From Xaviernesmea oryzae (lineage in GTDB: Bacteria > Pseudomonadota > Alphaproteobacteria > Rhizobiales > Rhizobiaceae), in the NCBI RefSeq assembly GCF_900109605.1, contig NZ_FOAM01000024.1:1-62105 (forward strand): a stretch of DNA of 62,105 nt, written 5' to 3'. Under the pieces are notes generated by a model. It was given only the letters and a program-made list of their open reading frames with translations, did not search any database and had not been told where the DNA came from. Shown here piece by piece: positions 7,202 through 16,363 of this stretch (the first letter of the stretch is position 1; each line of letters starts with the position of its first letter). The position numbers and the translations under genes were made by a program.

Positions 7202-7900
7202 ATGTGCATGAGGTCATTCTTTCGAGAAAAATGGACCGTCTTTTGCGTGTTGTCGGCGGCAAGCACGATGCTGCTTGCTGCGCCTGCTATCGCTGCGGCG
7301 CCTGCGACCTGTGTCGATGGATCCGCCTCTGCCGACATCGTCCAGGACCTCATTCGCAAGGAGGCCCAACGCCAAGGAATTGATGTGCGCCTGGCGCTGG
7401 CTGTTGCCGAGCAGGAATCTGGTTACGGCCGGACCGTCAACTCACCGGCTGGCGCGCGCGGACCGATGCAACTGATGCCAGCGACGGCGCTCCGCTATGG
7501 CGTTTCCGACATTTGCGACGCTGCCGAGAATGTCCGTGGCGGCGTCAGCTATCTGAAGGACCTTGCCGGCCTGTTCGGCGGCAATGTCTTCCTGATCGTG
7601 GCGGCCTACAACGCCGGCGAGGAGCGCGTCTTTCGCGCTGGTGGCGTTCCTCCGATCCCTGAAACGGTGAACTACGTCGCACTGGTTGCGAATGCCTATT
7701 ACGGCTTTGGCAAAACGCTGAAGCGCACCCGTGGCGAAACCGTTGGCTCAATGACCGAGCCCCTGTCTGCGCAGCGTGGCCAGGCTGTCGATCTTCTCAT
7801 GACGAGTTCACCTGCGCCCAAGCCGCTTCCTTCCAAGGCTTTCTCGCCGCCTCGCGCCCAGACTGGCTGGATCGGCGGCTCGGTTTTGTATGTCCAGTAA
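7202..7900 (+). CDS. virB1: VirB1-type lytic transglycosylase
   Basis: 232 residues. A signal peptide (to about residue 33, AIAAAPA) is followed by an SLT domain. The catalytic Glu is in AVAEQESGYGR (about residue 72), then GARGPMQLMPATALRYGV and the AAYNAGE block. Such enzymes cut peptidoglycan locally so the T4SS channel can assemble. ATG 7202 has AAGGAGG seven bases upstream. It is the first gene of the virB operon, 12 bases before the pilin gene. The proline-rich C-terminal tail resembles the processed tail of Agrobacterium VirB1. Confidence 0.93.
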   Translation: MCMRSFFREKWTVFCVLSAASTMLLAAPAIAAAPATCVDGSASADIVQDLIRKEAQRQGIDVRLALAVAEQESGYGRTVNSPAGARGPMQLMPATALRYGVSDICDAAENVRGGVSYLKDLAGLFGGNVFLIVAAYNAGEERVFRAGGVPPIPETVNYVALVANAYYGFGKTLKRTRGETVGSMTEPLSAQRGQAVDLLMTSSPAPKPLPSKAFSPPRAQTGWIGGSVLYVQ

Positions 7901-7912
7901 AAGGAGTTATCG

Positions 7913-8254
7913 ATGAACATCTCGTCCAAGGTCCGAGAGAAGATCGCTCGCCACGGCCAAAGCGGCGCAATCTATGGTCTGGTGATAGCGGTCGCCGTTG
8001 TCGGCCACACCGACCTTGCCTTCGCCGCCGGCGATGTTTTCCAGCCGATCCAGTCAGTGTTCACCACGCTTCTGAACTTCATGACCGGCACCTTCGCGAC
8101 CACAGCTGCGACAATCGCCTGCTGCGCCGTCGGCTATCTTGCGCTGACCTCCCGCATTCCGTGGTCCTGGTGCTTTGCGATCATCGTCGGCATCGCCTTT
8201 ATCTTCGGCGGCCCGGAACTTGTCACCTCAATCAGAAATGGATTGGGCCGATGA
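7913..8254 (+). CDS. virB2: VirB2-type pilin subunit
   Basis: 113 residues: a long leader ending near DLAFAAGD, then two hydrophobic helices, the usual TrbC/VirB2 plan for the conjugative pilus subunit. The loop between them contains PW. AAGGAG lies ahead of the ATG. The end overlaps the virB3 start by four bases. Size and position between virB1 and virB3 support the call. Confidence 0.9.
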   Translation: MNISSKVREKIARHGQSGAIYGLVIAVAVVGHTDLAFAAGDVFQPIQSVFTTLLNFMTGTFATTAATIACCAVGYLALTSRIPWSWCFAIIVGIAFIFGGPELVTSIRNGLGR

Positions 8255-8550
8255 TTGCGATCGCGAAGGACGAGCCACAGGTCGCGCCGCTTGTGATCGC
8301 GCTCACACGCCCGCGGATGATGTGGGGCGTGCCGCTCGGTCTGTTCGTGGGAGAGTTGATGATCGTCGTCTTGACCTTTCTCAACACCAAACAGCTGGCG
8401 ACCTTCTTTCTCTTTCTGCCCCTCCACGGAGCCGCCTATGTCATGACGGTTCGCGACCCCCATCTGGCGCATGTCGTCCGCACGCGCTTCGCCAAATGCC
8501 CATTGGTCAGAAACCGCCATTTCTGGGGTGGCAATTCCTATGGAGCATGA
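8251..8550 (+). CDS. virB3: VirB3-type inner-membrane T4SS protein
   Basis: 99 residues from ATG 8251, which overlaps the virB2 stop (ATGA); frame is open further upstream but the coupled start fits. VirB3 features are present: PLVIALTRPRMMWGVPLG leads into hydrophobic helices, then HGAAYVMTVRDPHL near the C-terminus. The protein works with VirB4 at the inner membrane. It is followed nine bases later by virB4. Confidence 0.9.
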   Translation: MIAIAKDEPQVAPLVIALTRPRMMWGVPLGLFVGELMIVVLTFLNTKQLATFFLFLPLHGAAYVMTVRDPHLAHVVRTRFAKCPLVRNRHFWGGNSYGA

Positions 8551-8559
8551 GGGACGATC

Positions 8560-10971
8560 ATGCGACATGCGCTGCGTAAAGACCTGATGTTCGGCGCTGC
8601 GATCGCGCGGGAAAAGCGCATCGCCGGCCATGTGCCTTATCTGCGTCATGTCGACGAGGCGACCTTGCGCACCAAGGACGGCATGATCGTGGCGATCGTC
8701 AAATGCGATGGTTTCTGCCACCAGACTGCCGACCAAGCCTTCATCGACAACGAGGCGTCCAATCGCAACACGCTTATGCGCGCACTCTCCGACAGTCGGT
8801 TCGCGGTCTATTCGCACATCGTACGTCGGCGCGTTCCGCCAGCGATCGGCGGAGCGTTCACGCTTGACTTCCCGAAGGCGCTCGACGAGCGCTATCGGCA
8901 GGCGCTCGCCAGCGCACGCCTGTATTCCAACGAGCTGTACCTCACCGTCATCCGTCGTGGCTTTCAGGGAAAGGTTGGGCTTGCCGACACGCTGCTCTCG
9001 CGGTTTCGGCAGATGGGCGGCGCATCCGAGCACGCGCTCGATCTCGAGGCCCGGCAGGACCTGCGCGATCACGTCGGCAACCTCGTCAAGGGGATGGAGC
9101 AATATGGCGCCCGCCTTCTGACGGCTCAGCTGCGCCATGGAAGCGCCTATTCAGAGCCGCTCGAGTTTCTGGCGCAGCTCCTGAATGGCGGCGTGCCGGT
9201 CGCCATGCTGCTGCCCCGCATGCCGCTCGATGAGTACCTTCCCACGCGACGGATTACCTTCGGTCGCCGCATGCTAGAAATGCGCGGCAACTCGGACTGG
9301 GAAACGCGGTTTGGCGCCATGCTGTCCGTGCGCGAATACCCATCCTATACGGCCGTCGGCATGATCGACGGCGTTTTGAAGGTGCCGGGCGAGTTCATTC
9401 TGACGCAGAGCTTCGCGCTCCAGGATCGTGCACCTGTTCTGGCGGAAATGGATCGGATCGAGCGGCAGATCGGTGCTTCTGATGAGCGCGGCACAAGCCT
9501 CGAAGGCGCCATCGCGATCGCCAAGGATGAACTCGTTAATGGCCGCGCCGTCATGGGATATCATCACCTGTCAGTCATGGCGTTGGGCGATAGCATTCGC
9601 GACACAGAAGCGTGCTCGCAGGCGATCACCAAGGAATTACAGAATGCCGGCCTTGTCGTGGTCCGCGAGGACCTGAACAGCGAGCCAGTCTTCTGGGCGC
9701 AGCTTCCCGGGAATTTCGGCTACATCGCACGACAGGCCCTGATCTCCTCGCGCAATTTCTGCGGCATGGCCTCCTACCACAACTTCGCGCTCGGGCGCCC
9801 GACCGGCAATCGATGGGGGCCGGCAATCGCGCTTCTCCAGACCACCTCGATGACGCCCTATTATTTCAATTTCCACAAAGGCGACGTCGGCAATTTTATC
9901 GTCACCGGCCCGACCGGCTCCGGTAAGACGGTGGCCCTTCTGTTTTTGTTGTCTCAGGCCATGCGCACGTCACCCCGGCCGCGATGCGCTCTGTTCGACA
10001 AGGACAGGGGAGGGGAGATCTTCATCCGCGCCTGCGGCGGCCACTACGAAGTGCTGAAGCCCGGCGTGGCAACCGGCTTCAATCCCCTGCAGCTCGCGGA
10101 TACGCCGGAAGCACGGACCTTCCTCAACGATCTACTCGCCTTTCTCGTGCGTCCGCGGAGCGCTGGGGAGCGGTTGTCGGCGGAGCAGAAGAAAATCATT
10201 GCCCACGCGGTGGATCAGATCTTTATCGCGCCGATCCGCGAGCGCCGCTTCCGCGATGTCGTGCACCTGCTGCGCGGGGCGGAGATCGCGGGCCGCGACG
10301 ATCTGGCCTCCCGCTTCGACATGTGGTGCGACAACCACGGCTGGCTCTTCGACAATCCTGACGATCTCTGGGATGCGGAGCGCGGCATTTTTGGCTTTGA
10401 CCTTACGGCCATTCTCGATGATCCCGAAATCCGCACCGCCGCGCTCGGATACATCTTCTTTCGGATCGGTGGGATGCTCGACGGCGTAAGGCCGATGATG
10501 CTGTTCATCGACGAAGGCTGGAAGGTGCTCGGCGACGACAAGGCCGCCACCTTTCTCAATGATCAGCTCAAGACGATCCGCAAGAAGAACGGCATTGTCG
10601 GTCTCGGGACGCAATCGCCGCGCGACGTCACCTCGGCAAAGATCTCTCACACGCTGCTCGAACAGAGCCCGACGACCCTCTTCTTCCCCAACCCGAAGGC
10701 GGATCGCGAGAGCTATCGCGGCGCCTTCGGTCTCTCGGAAACCGAATTCGACTGGGTCGTATCGACGTCGTCGACCAGCCGCCAATTCCTGGTGAAGCAC
10801 GACCACGACAGCGTCATTGCCAAGCTGGATCTCTCCGAACTTCCGGAGTTCATCAAGGTCCTGTCGGGCCGGACGGAGACGGTCGCCGAATGCGAGCGCC
10901 TGCGCGAGAAATATGGTGACGCGCCGGAGGCCTGGCTCCCTTATTTCTGCGGCTGGAAGGAGGAAGCATGA
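8560..10971 (+). CDS. virB4: VirB4-type T4SS ATPase
   Basis: 803 residues, full length for the CagE/TrbE/VirB4 family that energises pilus assembly and transport. Walker A is TGPTGSGKTVALLF near residue 449, Walker B MLFIDEGWKVLGD near 647, and downstream GLGTQSPRDVT and TTLFFPNPKADRE are family landmarks. The N-terminal CagE region (YLRHVDEATLRTKDGMIV) is intact. The stop overlaps the next start by four bases. No disruption is seen, so the motor is expected to be functional. Confidence 0.95.
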   Translation: MRHALRKDLMFGAAIAREKRIAGHVPYLRHVDEATLRTKDGMIVAIVKCDGFCHQTADQAFIDNEASNRNTLMRALSDSRFAVYSHIVRRRVPPAIGGAFTLDFPKALDERYRQALASARLYSNELYLTVIRRGFQGKVGLADTLLSRFRQMGGASEHALDLEARQDLRDHVGNLVKGMEQYGARLLTAQLRHGSAYSEPLEFLAQLLNGGVPVAMLLPRMPLDEYLPTRRITFGRRMLEMRGNSDWETRFGAMLSVREYPSYTAVGMIDGVLKVPGEFILTQSFALQDRAPVLAEMDRIERQIGASDERGTSLEGAIAIAKDELVNGRAVMGYHHLSVMALGDSIRDTEACSQAITKELQNAGLVVVREDLNSEPVFWAQLPGNFGYIARQALISSRNFCGMASYHNFALGRPTGNRWGPAIALLQTTSMTPYYFNFHKGDVGNFIVTGPTGSGKTVALLFLLSQAMRTSPRPRCALFDKDRGGEIFIRACGGHYEVLKPGVATGFNPLQLADTPEARTFLNDLLAFLVRPRSAGERLSAEQKKIIAHAVDQIFIAPIRERRFRDVVHLLRGAEIAGRDDLASRFDMWCDNHGWLFDNPDDLWDAERGIFGFDLTAILDDPEIRTAALGYIFFRIGGMLDGVRPMMLFIDEGWKVLGDDKAATFLNDQLKTIRKKNGIVGLGTQSPRDVTSAKISHTLLEQSPTTLFFPNPKADRESYRGAFGLSETEFDWVVSTSSTSRQFLVKHDHDSVIAKLDLSELPEFIKVLSGRTETVAECERLREKYGDAPEAWLPYFCGWKEEA

Positions 10972-11618
10972 TGCGTCCTGCAATTTCCTTCCTTCTAGGC
11001 GTCAGCCTTTCCTTCATCCCTTCCAACAGCTTTGCCCAGGTTCCGGTGAACGACGCACAGCGGACGGAGAAGGAGACCAGCACCGCGGTCTGCATGAAGC
11101 GCGCGCGGACGTTCAAACAATCGGCCCTCTCGCCGACGCGTAACATCCACGCCAGCATGACGGTTGGCAACGACACCGGCGGCATCCGAGCCGTATCGGG
11201 CGCGGACCTGTTGGGCGTGCCTCTGTCAGGCTCGTCAGTCGGCGGCCATGATTTCGCAGTCCTGCTGCAGATCGCCAATACGGTGCAGGCGATCAAGACG
11301 AAGAACGTCGGCCAGGCCGTGAACGCACTGGCCGCCATTGCCGCCACAATAGCGCAGAACGCCTCATCGCTCTCACAGCAATCCAACACCATCGGCACTG
11401 CAGCTTCGATCAAAGGCGCCTTCGAACAGAATGCGATCACGCGGCTATCCAACGCACAGCTCTGGAATCAGGCCACCGAGGCAACCAGCATGACCACCCT
11501 GCTTCGAAACCAGCGCCTCCTCGATCTTGCGACGACCGCGAGCGCGACTGCCAAGGCTGCGACCTACGACCTCTCGCGCATGACCTTGACAGGCCCGAGC
11601 CGCCAGGAAGGAGAATGA
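10968..11618 (+). CDS. VirB5-like minor pilus protein, first copy
   Basis: 216 residues. The signal peptide ends at SFAQVPVND, and QVPV after the cleavage site recurs in the next gene. The mature part is a helix-rich, Gln/Ala-rich sequence typical of VirB5/TrwJ adhesin-like pilus-tip proteins. Near the C-terminus TYDLSRMTLTGPSR matches the end of the following gene, showing that the two are tandem paralogues. The start overlaps the virB4 stop. Unlike the second copy, it has a cysteine-containing segment (STAVCMKRARTF) early in the mature region. Confidence 0.8.
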   Translation: MMRPAISFLLGVSLSFIPSNSFAQVPVNDAQRTEKETSTAVCMKRARTFKQSALSPTRNIHASMTVGNDTGGIRAVSGADLLGVPLSGSSVGGHDFAVLLQIANTVQAIKTKNVGQAVNALAAIAATIAQNASSLSQQSNTIGTAASIKGAFEQNAITRLSNAQLWNQATEATSMTTLLRNQRLLDLATTASATAKAATYDLSRMTLTGPSRQEGE

Positions 11619-11619
11619 C

Positions 11620-12369
11620 ATGTTAGAACCATCGTGCACGCCACCGAAGTTTATGGCCGCGCTCTTGTGCGCCTCTGGAGTTTTTTGGTCCTGCTCGGCA
11701 AATGCTCAGGTGCCGGTTATCGATGCGGCGACCCTGTCCCAGGCTCGGCAGACAGCGGAACACACTGCTCAGATCATGAGCAGCAACAGCGATATCCTGC
11801 GCACCGTCAACAGGACGCTCGCCGCCGTGACCGGCAACCGCTCCACCGCCGAGATCGCCGGCGCTGCGCTTGGCGATGGCTTCAGTATGGGAAGGGCCCC
11901 GGACTTCTCCTCGCTTCTTGCCGGACACATGGCTTGGGGCCAGCTTGGAGCCTACGGACAGAATGCTGCCACCATTCTGAACGGCTTAAACCTTGTTCGC
12001 TCGCTCTCCGGGCAGACACAGGCGGGTCGGTTAACGCGGGGTGACAAGTCCTACCAAGCCATGGTCAACACCACGGCGGCGCTCACCGCAGCCATCTCTG
12101 GAATGCAGGCGAGCACGCAGCAGCGCTCGACGTCCTTCCAGGCCGTGGAAGGCCAGATCGGGACGGCGCCTGACATCAAAGGCTCGATCGACCAGAACTC
12201 GCAGGTTCAGACGCAGACCGCACAGACCGTCAACGAACTCGTCGGTGCCGTCAACGCAGGCAATGCGGCGCTCAATGCCGAGCAGATGCAGCAACTCGCG
12301 GCCCAAGCCGCCATCGCTGAGTTCATGACCTACGACCCGTCCCGTGTGACATTGACGGGGCGGCGGTGA
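11620..12369 (+). CDS. virB5: VirB5-like minor pilus protein, second copy
   Basis: 249 residues. It has a signal peptide (to about residue 29), mature start AQVPVIDAATLSQARQTAEH, and long amphipathic helices rich in Ala, Gln and Ser, as in VirB5 proteins that sit at the T-pilus tip. The C-terminus TYDPSRVTLTGRR closely repeats the end of the preceding gene. It begins one base after that gene's stop. The QVPVIDAA start is the better match to canonical VirB5, so this may be the structural copy and the first copy a specialised one. Both are unbroken. Confidence 0.85.
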   Translation: MLEPSCTPPKFMAALLCASGVFWSCSANAQVPVIDAATLSQARQTAEHTAQIMSSNSDILRTVNRTLAAVTGNRSTAEIAGAALGDGFSMGRAPDFSSLLAGHMAWGQLGAYGQNAATILNGLNLVRSLSGQTQAGRLTRGDKSYQAMVNTTAALTAAISGMQASTQQRSTSFQAVEGQIGTAPDIKGSIDQNSQVQTQTAQTVNELVGAVNAGNAALNAEQMQQLAAQAAIAEFMTYDPSRVTLTGRR

Positions 12370-12563
12370 GCATCATGCTTGGATCTCTGCGCATCTTGTC
12401 TCTCGCCAGCCTCCTCCTGATGGGGTCCGGTTGCGCCGGTCACAAGGAACTTAAGGCCCCCTGCGCGTCCGAGAAGGCGACTGCTTTGCTGTCGTCCGTC
12501 GCCTTCGCTGATGAGACGAGCTGTGGTCCGATGGTGCGGCAAACCGGCGTCAGCGTCTTCTAG
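12366..12563 (+). CDS. VirB7-like (or entry-exclusion) small lipoprotein
   Basis: About 65 residues, starting at GTG 12366 overlapping the previous stop, or ATG 12375. A lipobox, LLLMGSGC, directs acylation; the mature part is ~40 residues with further cysteines (PCASEK, TSCGPM). It lies between virB5 and virB6. No other virB7 candidate exists in the operon, which favours VirB7, the outer-membrane lipoprotein partner of VirB9. However, entry-exclusion lipoproteins of related plasmids can occupy the same slot, so the assignment is not certain. Confidence 0.65.
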   Translation: MSIMLGSLRILSLASLLLMGSGCAGHKELKAPCASEKATALLSSVAFADETSCGPMVRQTGVSVF

Positions 12564-12574
12564 AGGGGCTCGTC

Positions 12575-13579
12575 ATGAACGACATCTTCGGCGTGCTGTT
12601 CGGCCGTGTCGATGCCATGGGCACTTCGGCTGTCCAGAACATGTACCAGGCGCTCGCGACCTATCTCGGGCCGTTGTTTCTCGCGGCACTTGCCGTCTAT
12701 GTCGTCTGGTGGGGCTATGAAATGCTGTTTGGACGTGCCCCGATGACCGCCGGGGCCTTCGTCTGGAAGTTCGGTCGAGCCTTCATCGTTTATTCCTTCA
12801 TTGTCTCCTGGGCCACCTATCAACCGCTGATCGTCACGCCGTTGGTCAAAGCCCCAGATGCGGTCGCGGCCGTCGTCTGCGAGGCGGCAGGCGGCGAAGG
12901 GTGCGGCGGCGACGGCGCATCCATGGGACAAGGGCTCTCGGATATCTGGCATGCCGGCATGTCCGGTGCGTCAGCGATCGTCGCGCAAGGCGGCGTCTGG
13001 GCGATGTTCCTTTACCTGCTCGCCGGCGGCGTTCTGATCTTCACGCTCATCCTCTGCGCGACGGCAGCCGTCATTCTGATCATGGGCAAGATGACCCTGT
13101 TCATCCTTCTCGGGATCGGACCGATCGTGCTGTGCTGCGCGCTCTTCCGGCTGACATCGGGTGTCGTCGACGGCTGGATGCGGTCGCTTGCCACTTATGC
13201 CGTGCTGCCGATCCTCGTCTACACCGTGCTCGGGCTGATGACCTCGCTTCTTGGCAATACGGTCAGCGCGCTTCAGTCCGGCGCGCCATCGCTCGAGACG
13301 GTGATGCCATTCATCTTCATGTGCATCGCGACGACGCTGCTGCTCAGGGAGGTGGTCGGCCTTGCAGCGGCGATCGCGGGTGGCGGTCCGAGGATCGATC
13401 AATCGACCAGCGTCGCGCTTCTTGGAACACGTGCCTTGGCATTGGCGGGCGCGCACGGTGCGTATCGCGGTGGCCAGTACGCCCTATCGCGGTGGGCAGG
13501 GGGCGGTCCGATGACCGTTACGGATGGCACCGCGGACAAGGCAATCGTGACGTCGGCCGCCTCCAACAGCCGCAAATAG
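12575..13579 (+). CDS. virB6: VirB6-type polytopic channel protein
   Basis: 334 residues with at least five hydrophobic helices (for example YLGPLFLAALAVYVVWWGYE, and pairs near residues 150-200 and 245-270) and the FGRAFIVYS block typical of TrbL/VirB6. A periplasmic loop rich in Gly and Cys lies around residues 100-125. VirB6 forms part of the inner-membrane conduit. It is placed between the lipoprotein and virB8, so the order is B5-B7-B6, swapped relative to the Agrobacterium Ti virB operon. Confidence 0.9.
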   Translation: MNDIFGVLFGRVDAMGTSAVQNMYQALATYLGPLFLAALAVYVVWWGYEMLFGRAPMTAGAFVWKFGRAFIVYSFIVSWATYQPLIVTPLVKAPDAVAAVVCEAAGGEGCGGDGASMGQGLSDIWHAGMSGASAIVAQGGVWAMFLYLLAGGVLIFTLILCATAAVILIMGKMTLFILLGIGPIVLCCALFRLTSGVVDGWMRSLATYAVLPILVYTVLGLMTSLLGNTVSALQSGAPSLETVMPFIFMCIATTLLLREVVGLAAAIAGGGPRIDQSTSVALLGTRALALAGAHGAYRGGQYALSRWAGGGPMTVTDGTADKAIVTSAASNSRK

Positions 13580-13597
13580 ACGAGGGGACCAAGCGGA

Positions 13598-14311
13598 ATG
13601 CAGATGGACGAAAGTGCTGCGAAAAAGGGGATCGACCCGCGCTACTATGGCGAAGGCGAACGTTGGGAGGCGTCCGTCTACCGAGCCGTTGCGGCATCCC
13701 GATCGATTTGGCGCCTCATCGCGCTTGTCCTCGGCGTCGCGCTGATTGGCATGGTGGGACTTTTGTGGGCGACACTTCCGCTGCGGACCTTCGACGTCGT
13801 CGTTCTCGAAGTCGACAAGACGACCGGCTATGTCGAGGCGAGCCGTCCGCTGCAGGAGGCTGGCGATCTCACGCAGAACGAAGCCGTCACGCGCGCCAAC
13901 ATCGTGCGGTTCCTGCGCGCCCGCGAGAGCTATGATCCGCACGGGCTGCGCGACAATTTCGACCTCGCGTCGCTCTATTGCACGGGGAGAGCTGCGGACG
14001 ACCTCGCCAACACCTTCTCCGGCAGCAACCCGAACAACCCGGTCAAGCTCTACGGCATGGACACCAACGTCACCGTGGCTGTGAAGAGCATCATCTTCCT
14101 CAACGAGAAAACGGCCGCCGTGCGCTTCTCGACAACGCGCGTTGGCAGGTCGGGTCCGACCGAAACGAACCATTGGGTGGCAAACATCCGCTTTCGCTAC
14201 ACCGCCGAGCCGATGCGCAACGACTGGAGGTTCGACAATCCCTTAGGTTTCCAGGTCACCGAATACCGGCGGGACCAGGAAACAGTGACATCGGGGGAGG
14301 AGGGTCGGTGA
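13598..14311 (+). CDS. virB8: VirB8-type inner-membrane scaffold protein
   Basis: 237 residues with a cytoplasmic N-terminus (RYYGEGERWEASVYRAVAAS), one transmembrane helix (residues ~45-65) and a periplasmic NTF2-like domain starting LRTFDVVVLEVDKTTGYVE. The NHWVANIRFRY block near the C-terminus is characteristic of VirB8. VirB8 bridges the inner-membrane complex with VirB9 and VirB10. Translation may begin at ATG 13598 or six bases later. The end overlaps the GTG start of virB9. Confidence 0.93.
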   Translation: MQMDESAAKKGIDPRYYGEGERWEASVYRAVAASRSIWRLIALVLGVALIGMVGLLWATLPLRTFDVVVLEVDKTTGYVEASRPLQEAGDLTQNEAVTRANIVRFLRARESYDPHGLRDNFDLASLYCTGRAADDLANTFSGSNPNNPVKLYGMDTNVTVAVKSIIFLNEKTAAVRFSTTRVGRSGPTETNHWVANIRFRYTAEPMRNDWRFDNPLGFQVTEYRRDQETVTSGEEGR

Positions 14312-15117
14312 AGCGCCTTTATCGATCGCTTCTGGCGGCAAGCATTCTTGCCGCGATCGCGCAGCCCAATGTCGTTCGCGCAGAAAGCCTGCCGCAGGCG
14401 GTCAAAGCTGATGCACGCATTCGAACCGTCCCTTTTCAGAAAGACAACGTCGTCACCGTCGCTGGCATGATGGGCGTCTCGACGATGATCGTCTTCAACG
14501 ACGACGAAGAGATCGCGACTGTGGCCATGGGCGATAGCGTCGGCTGGCAGGCCGTCCCGGACCAGTCCCGCCACTTTCTGTTTATCAAGCCGCTTCAGCC
14601 GGATGCCGTGACCAACATGAACGTCGTGACGTCGAAGCGCGTCTACACCTTCATGCTGACGGGCGCCCGCCCGGGCAACACCCGCAAAGCCGTGATCAAG
14701 CTGCGCTTCGCCTATCCGGACGATGCGGCAAACGCAAGGCTTCTGGCGGCGGCGAAGGAGAGCGCCGCCATGCCCAATCTCAAAGCGGCTTTGGCGAGCC
14801 CGCATGGGCTCAACTACGACTACGGCTTTCGCGGCAGCGTCGACAACAGGCCAACGGTTCTCTTCGACGACGGCCGGAAAACGTTCTTTCAATTCTCCGG
14901 CGAGCTTCCGGCCTTCTTCGCGGTCAAGTCCGATGGGAGCGAGACCCTCGTCAACTACCGGCGCGAGGGCGACACCATCGTTGTCGACCGCGTGGCCGAT
15001 CAATGGACGCTGCGCAATGGCGCTGTCGCGACCTGTGTCTTCAAGCTAAAACGCCCCGTCATCGCCCCGGTCGTTCCCATCATCTCAGACGATCATGGAG
15101 GCAGCCATGAGCATTGA
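14308..15117 (+). CDS. virB9: VirB9-type outer-membrane-complex protein
   Basis: 269 residues from GTG 14308, which overlaps the virB8 stop (GTGA) and is followed by a signal peptide ending near VVRAES; no ATG lies at the right place. The mature protein shows RIRTVPFQKDNVVTV at its N-terminus and the C-terminal NYDYGFRG, TFFQFS and NYRREGDTIVVDRVADQW blocks of the CagX/VirB9 family. A single late cysteine (AVATCVFKLK) could pair with the lipoprotein partner. The 3' end overlaps virB10. Confidence 0.93.
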   Translation: MKRLYRSLLAASILAAIAQPNVVRAESLPQAVKADARIRTVPFQKDNVVTVAGMMGVSTMIVFNDDEEIATVAMGDSVGWQAVPDQSRHFLFIKPLQPDAVTNMNVVTSKRVYTFMLTGARPGNTRKAVIKLRFAYPDDAANARLLAAAKESAAMPNLKAALASPHGLNYDYGFRGSVDNRPTVLFDDGRKTFFQFSGELPAFFAVKSDGSETLVNYRREGDTIVVDRVADQWTLRNGAVATCVFKLKRPVIAPVVPIISDDHGGSHEH

Positions 15118-16363
15118 CTTCGAGGAAGAGGCCCGGATCACAGAAACGGTCGCAAGACCCGGAGGACGGGCGGTTGGAAGGATCGTTCCGGTTCTGCTGG
15201 CATCAGTCGCGCTCGCGGTCCTCGGCTACGCGGCCTATGTCTCGTTCGTGAAACCGACCTCGTCGGGGCGCGACGAGCCGCGCGAAGAGTTCAAGACCGC
15301 CAGCCGATCGATGCACCTGCATCTCGAGCCGGAAGCAGCGATCGAACCGGTGGACAACAGATTGGTTATCGCGCCGCCTCCGCCGGTCCCGCCGCCAGCC
15401 GCTCCGCCAGCGTTGGTGCAGCCTCCGACGATGTCTGCGCCGCCTCCCGATGACGCCGCCGCTCAGCGCATTGCCGAGGAGACTGAGCGCCGGCGCAAGG
15501 CGGACGAGCTGCGCCAGGCAAGGCTGAGCTCCAACATGATCGTCATGGATCAAGCCTCGCGCAGTGACGCCAAGGCCGCATTTGGTAGCACCGCTTCAGA
15601 TCCAGCCCCTCCAGGTGCGGTCGATGACGATCCCAACCGCAAATTCGCCACCGCGGTCGGAGCGCAAGAAGTCGAAACCGTCAGGGCAACACGCAATGAC
15701 CGCATCGACGCGCTCATTCCACAAGGAACCCTCATCCGCGGCGTTCTGGAAACGGCAATCCAGTCCGATCTGCCCGGGTTGGTTCGAGCGGTAATCTCGA
15801 CCGACGTCTACTCATTCGACGGCCGCCGCATCCTCCTGCCGAAGGGCACGATGCTCACAGGCGAATACAAGAGCGGGCTCGCGCGGGGGCAGACCCGCGT
15901 CCTGATCGTCTGGACGAGAGCCTTGCGCGCCGATGGAACCTCCGTGTCGCTTGGCTCCTACGGGACAGACGATCTCGGGCGATCAGGTCTTACTGGCGTC
16001 GTCGACAAGCATTTCCTCGATCGCTTCGGTGCCGCCTCGGTTCTCAGCCTCGTCGGTGGCGTCTCGTCCTTCATCGCCGGCCTGAACGCGGATGGCAGCA
16101 GCGCGGCCGGCTCCTCGTCGAACGCGATGTCTGCCAATGCGCAGACGCAAGCCCAGCAAACTGTCTCCCAAACCATGGCGGAGATGGCCAACATCGCTTT
16201 GAAAGACTCGATCGACATTCCGCCGACGGTCCATGTCGATCAGGGTGCTCAGATCATGGTCTTCGTGCGCCGCGACCTCGACTTCTCCGCTCTCTATCCC
16301 GATCCCGTCAAGGAGGCGCTCCATGAGCTCCGTCGTGCGCAATCTGATCACCGGCGGCGCTGA
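15107..16363 (+). CDS. virB10: VirB10-type energy-sensing channel protein
   Basis: 418 residues from ATG 15107, chosen because GGAGG lies five bases upstream; the upstream in-frame ATG 15095 would put that site inside the gene. A cytoplasmic N-terminus, one membrane helix (VLLASVALAVLGYAAYVSFV) and a proline-rich periplasmic linker (APPPPVPPPAAPPALVQPP-like) precede the C-terminal TrbI domain. The domain shows LIPQGTLIRGVLETAIQSDL, LLPKGTMLTGEY and the end block VHVDQGAQIMVFVRRDLDF. It spans both membranes and relays ATPase energy to the pore. It overlaps virB9 and virB11. Confidence 0.94.
   Translation: MSIDFEEEARITETVARPGGRAVGRIVPVLLASVALAVLGYAAYVSFVKPTSSGRDEPREEFKTASRSMHLHLEPEAAIEPVDNRLVIAPPPPVPPPAAPPALVQPPTMSAPPPDDAAAQRIAEETERRRKADELRQARLSSNMIVMDQASRSDAKAAFGSTASDPAPPGAVDDDPNRKFATAVGAQEVETVRATRNDRIDALIPQGTLIRGVLETAIQSDLPGLVRAVISTDVYSFDGRRILLPKGTMLTGEYKSGLARGQTRVLIVWTRALRADGTSVSLGSYGTDDLGRSGLTGVVDKHFLDRFGAASVLSLVGGVSSFIAGLNADGSSAAGSSSNAMSANAQTQAQQTVSQTMAEMANIALKDSIDIPPTVHVDQGAQIMVFVRRDLDFSALYPDPVKEALHELRRAQSDHRRR

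Noticed and set aside
8134-9138. 334-codon minus-strand frame
   Set aside because: Opposite virB2-virB4, which carry clear motifs; composition is shadow-like.
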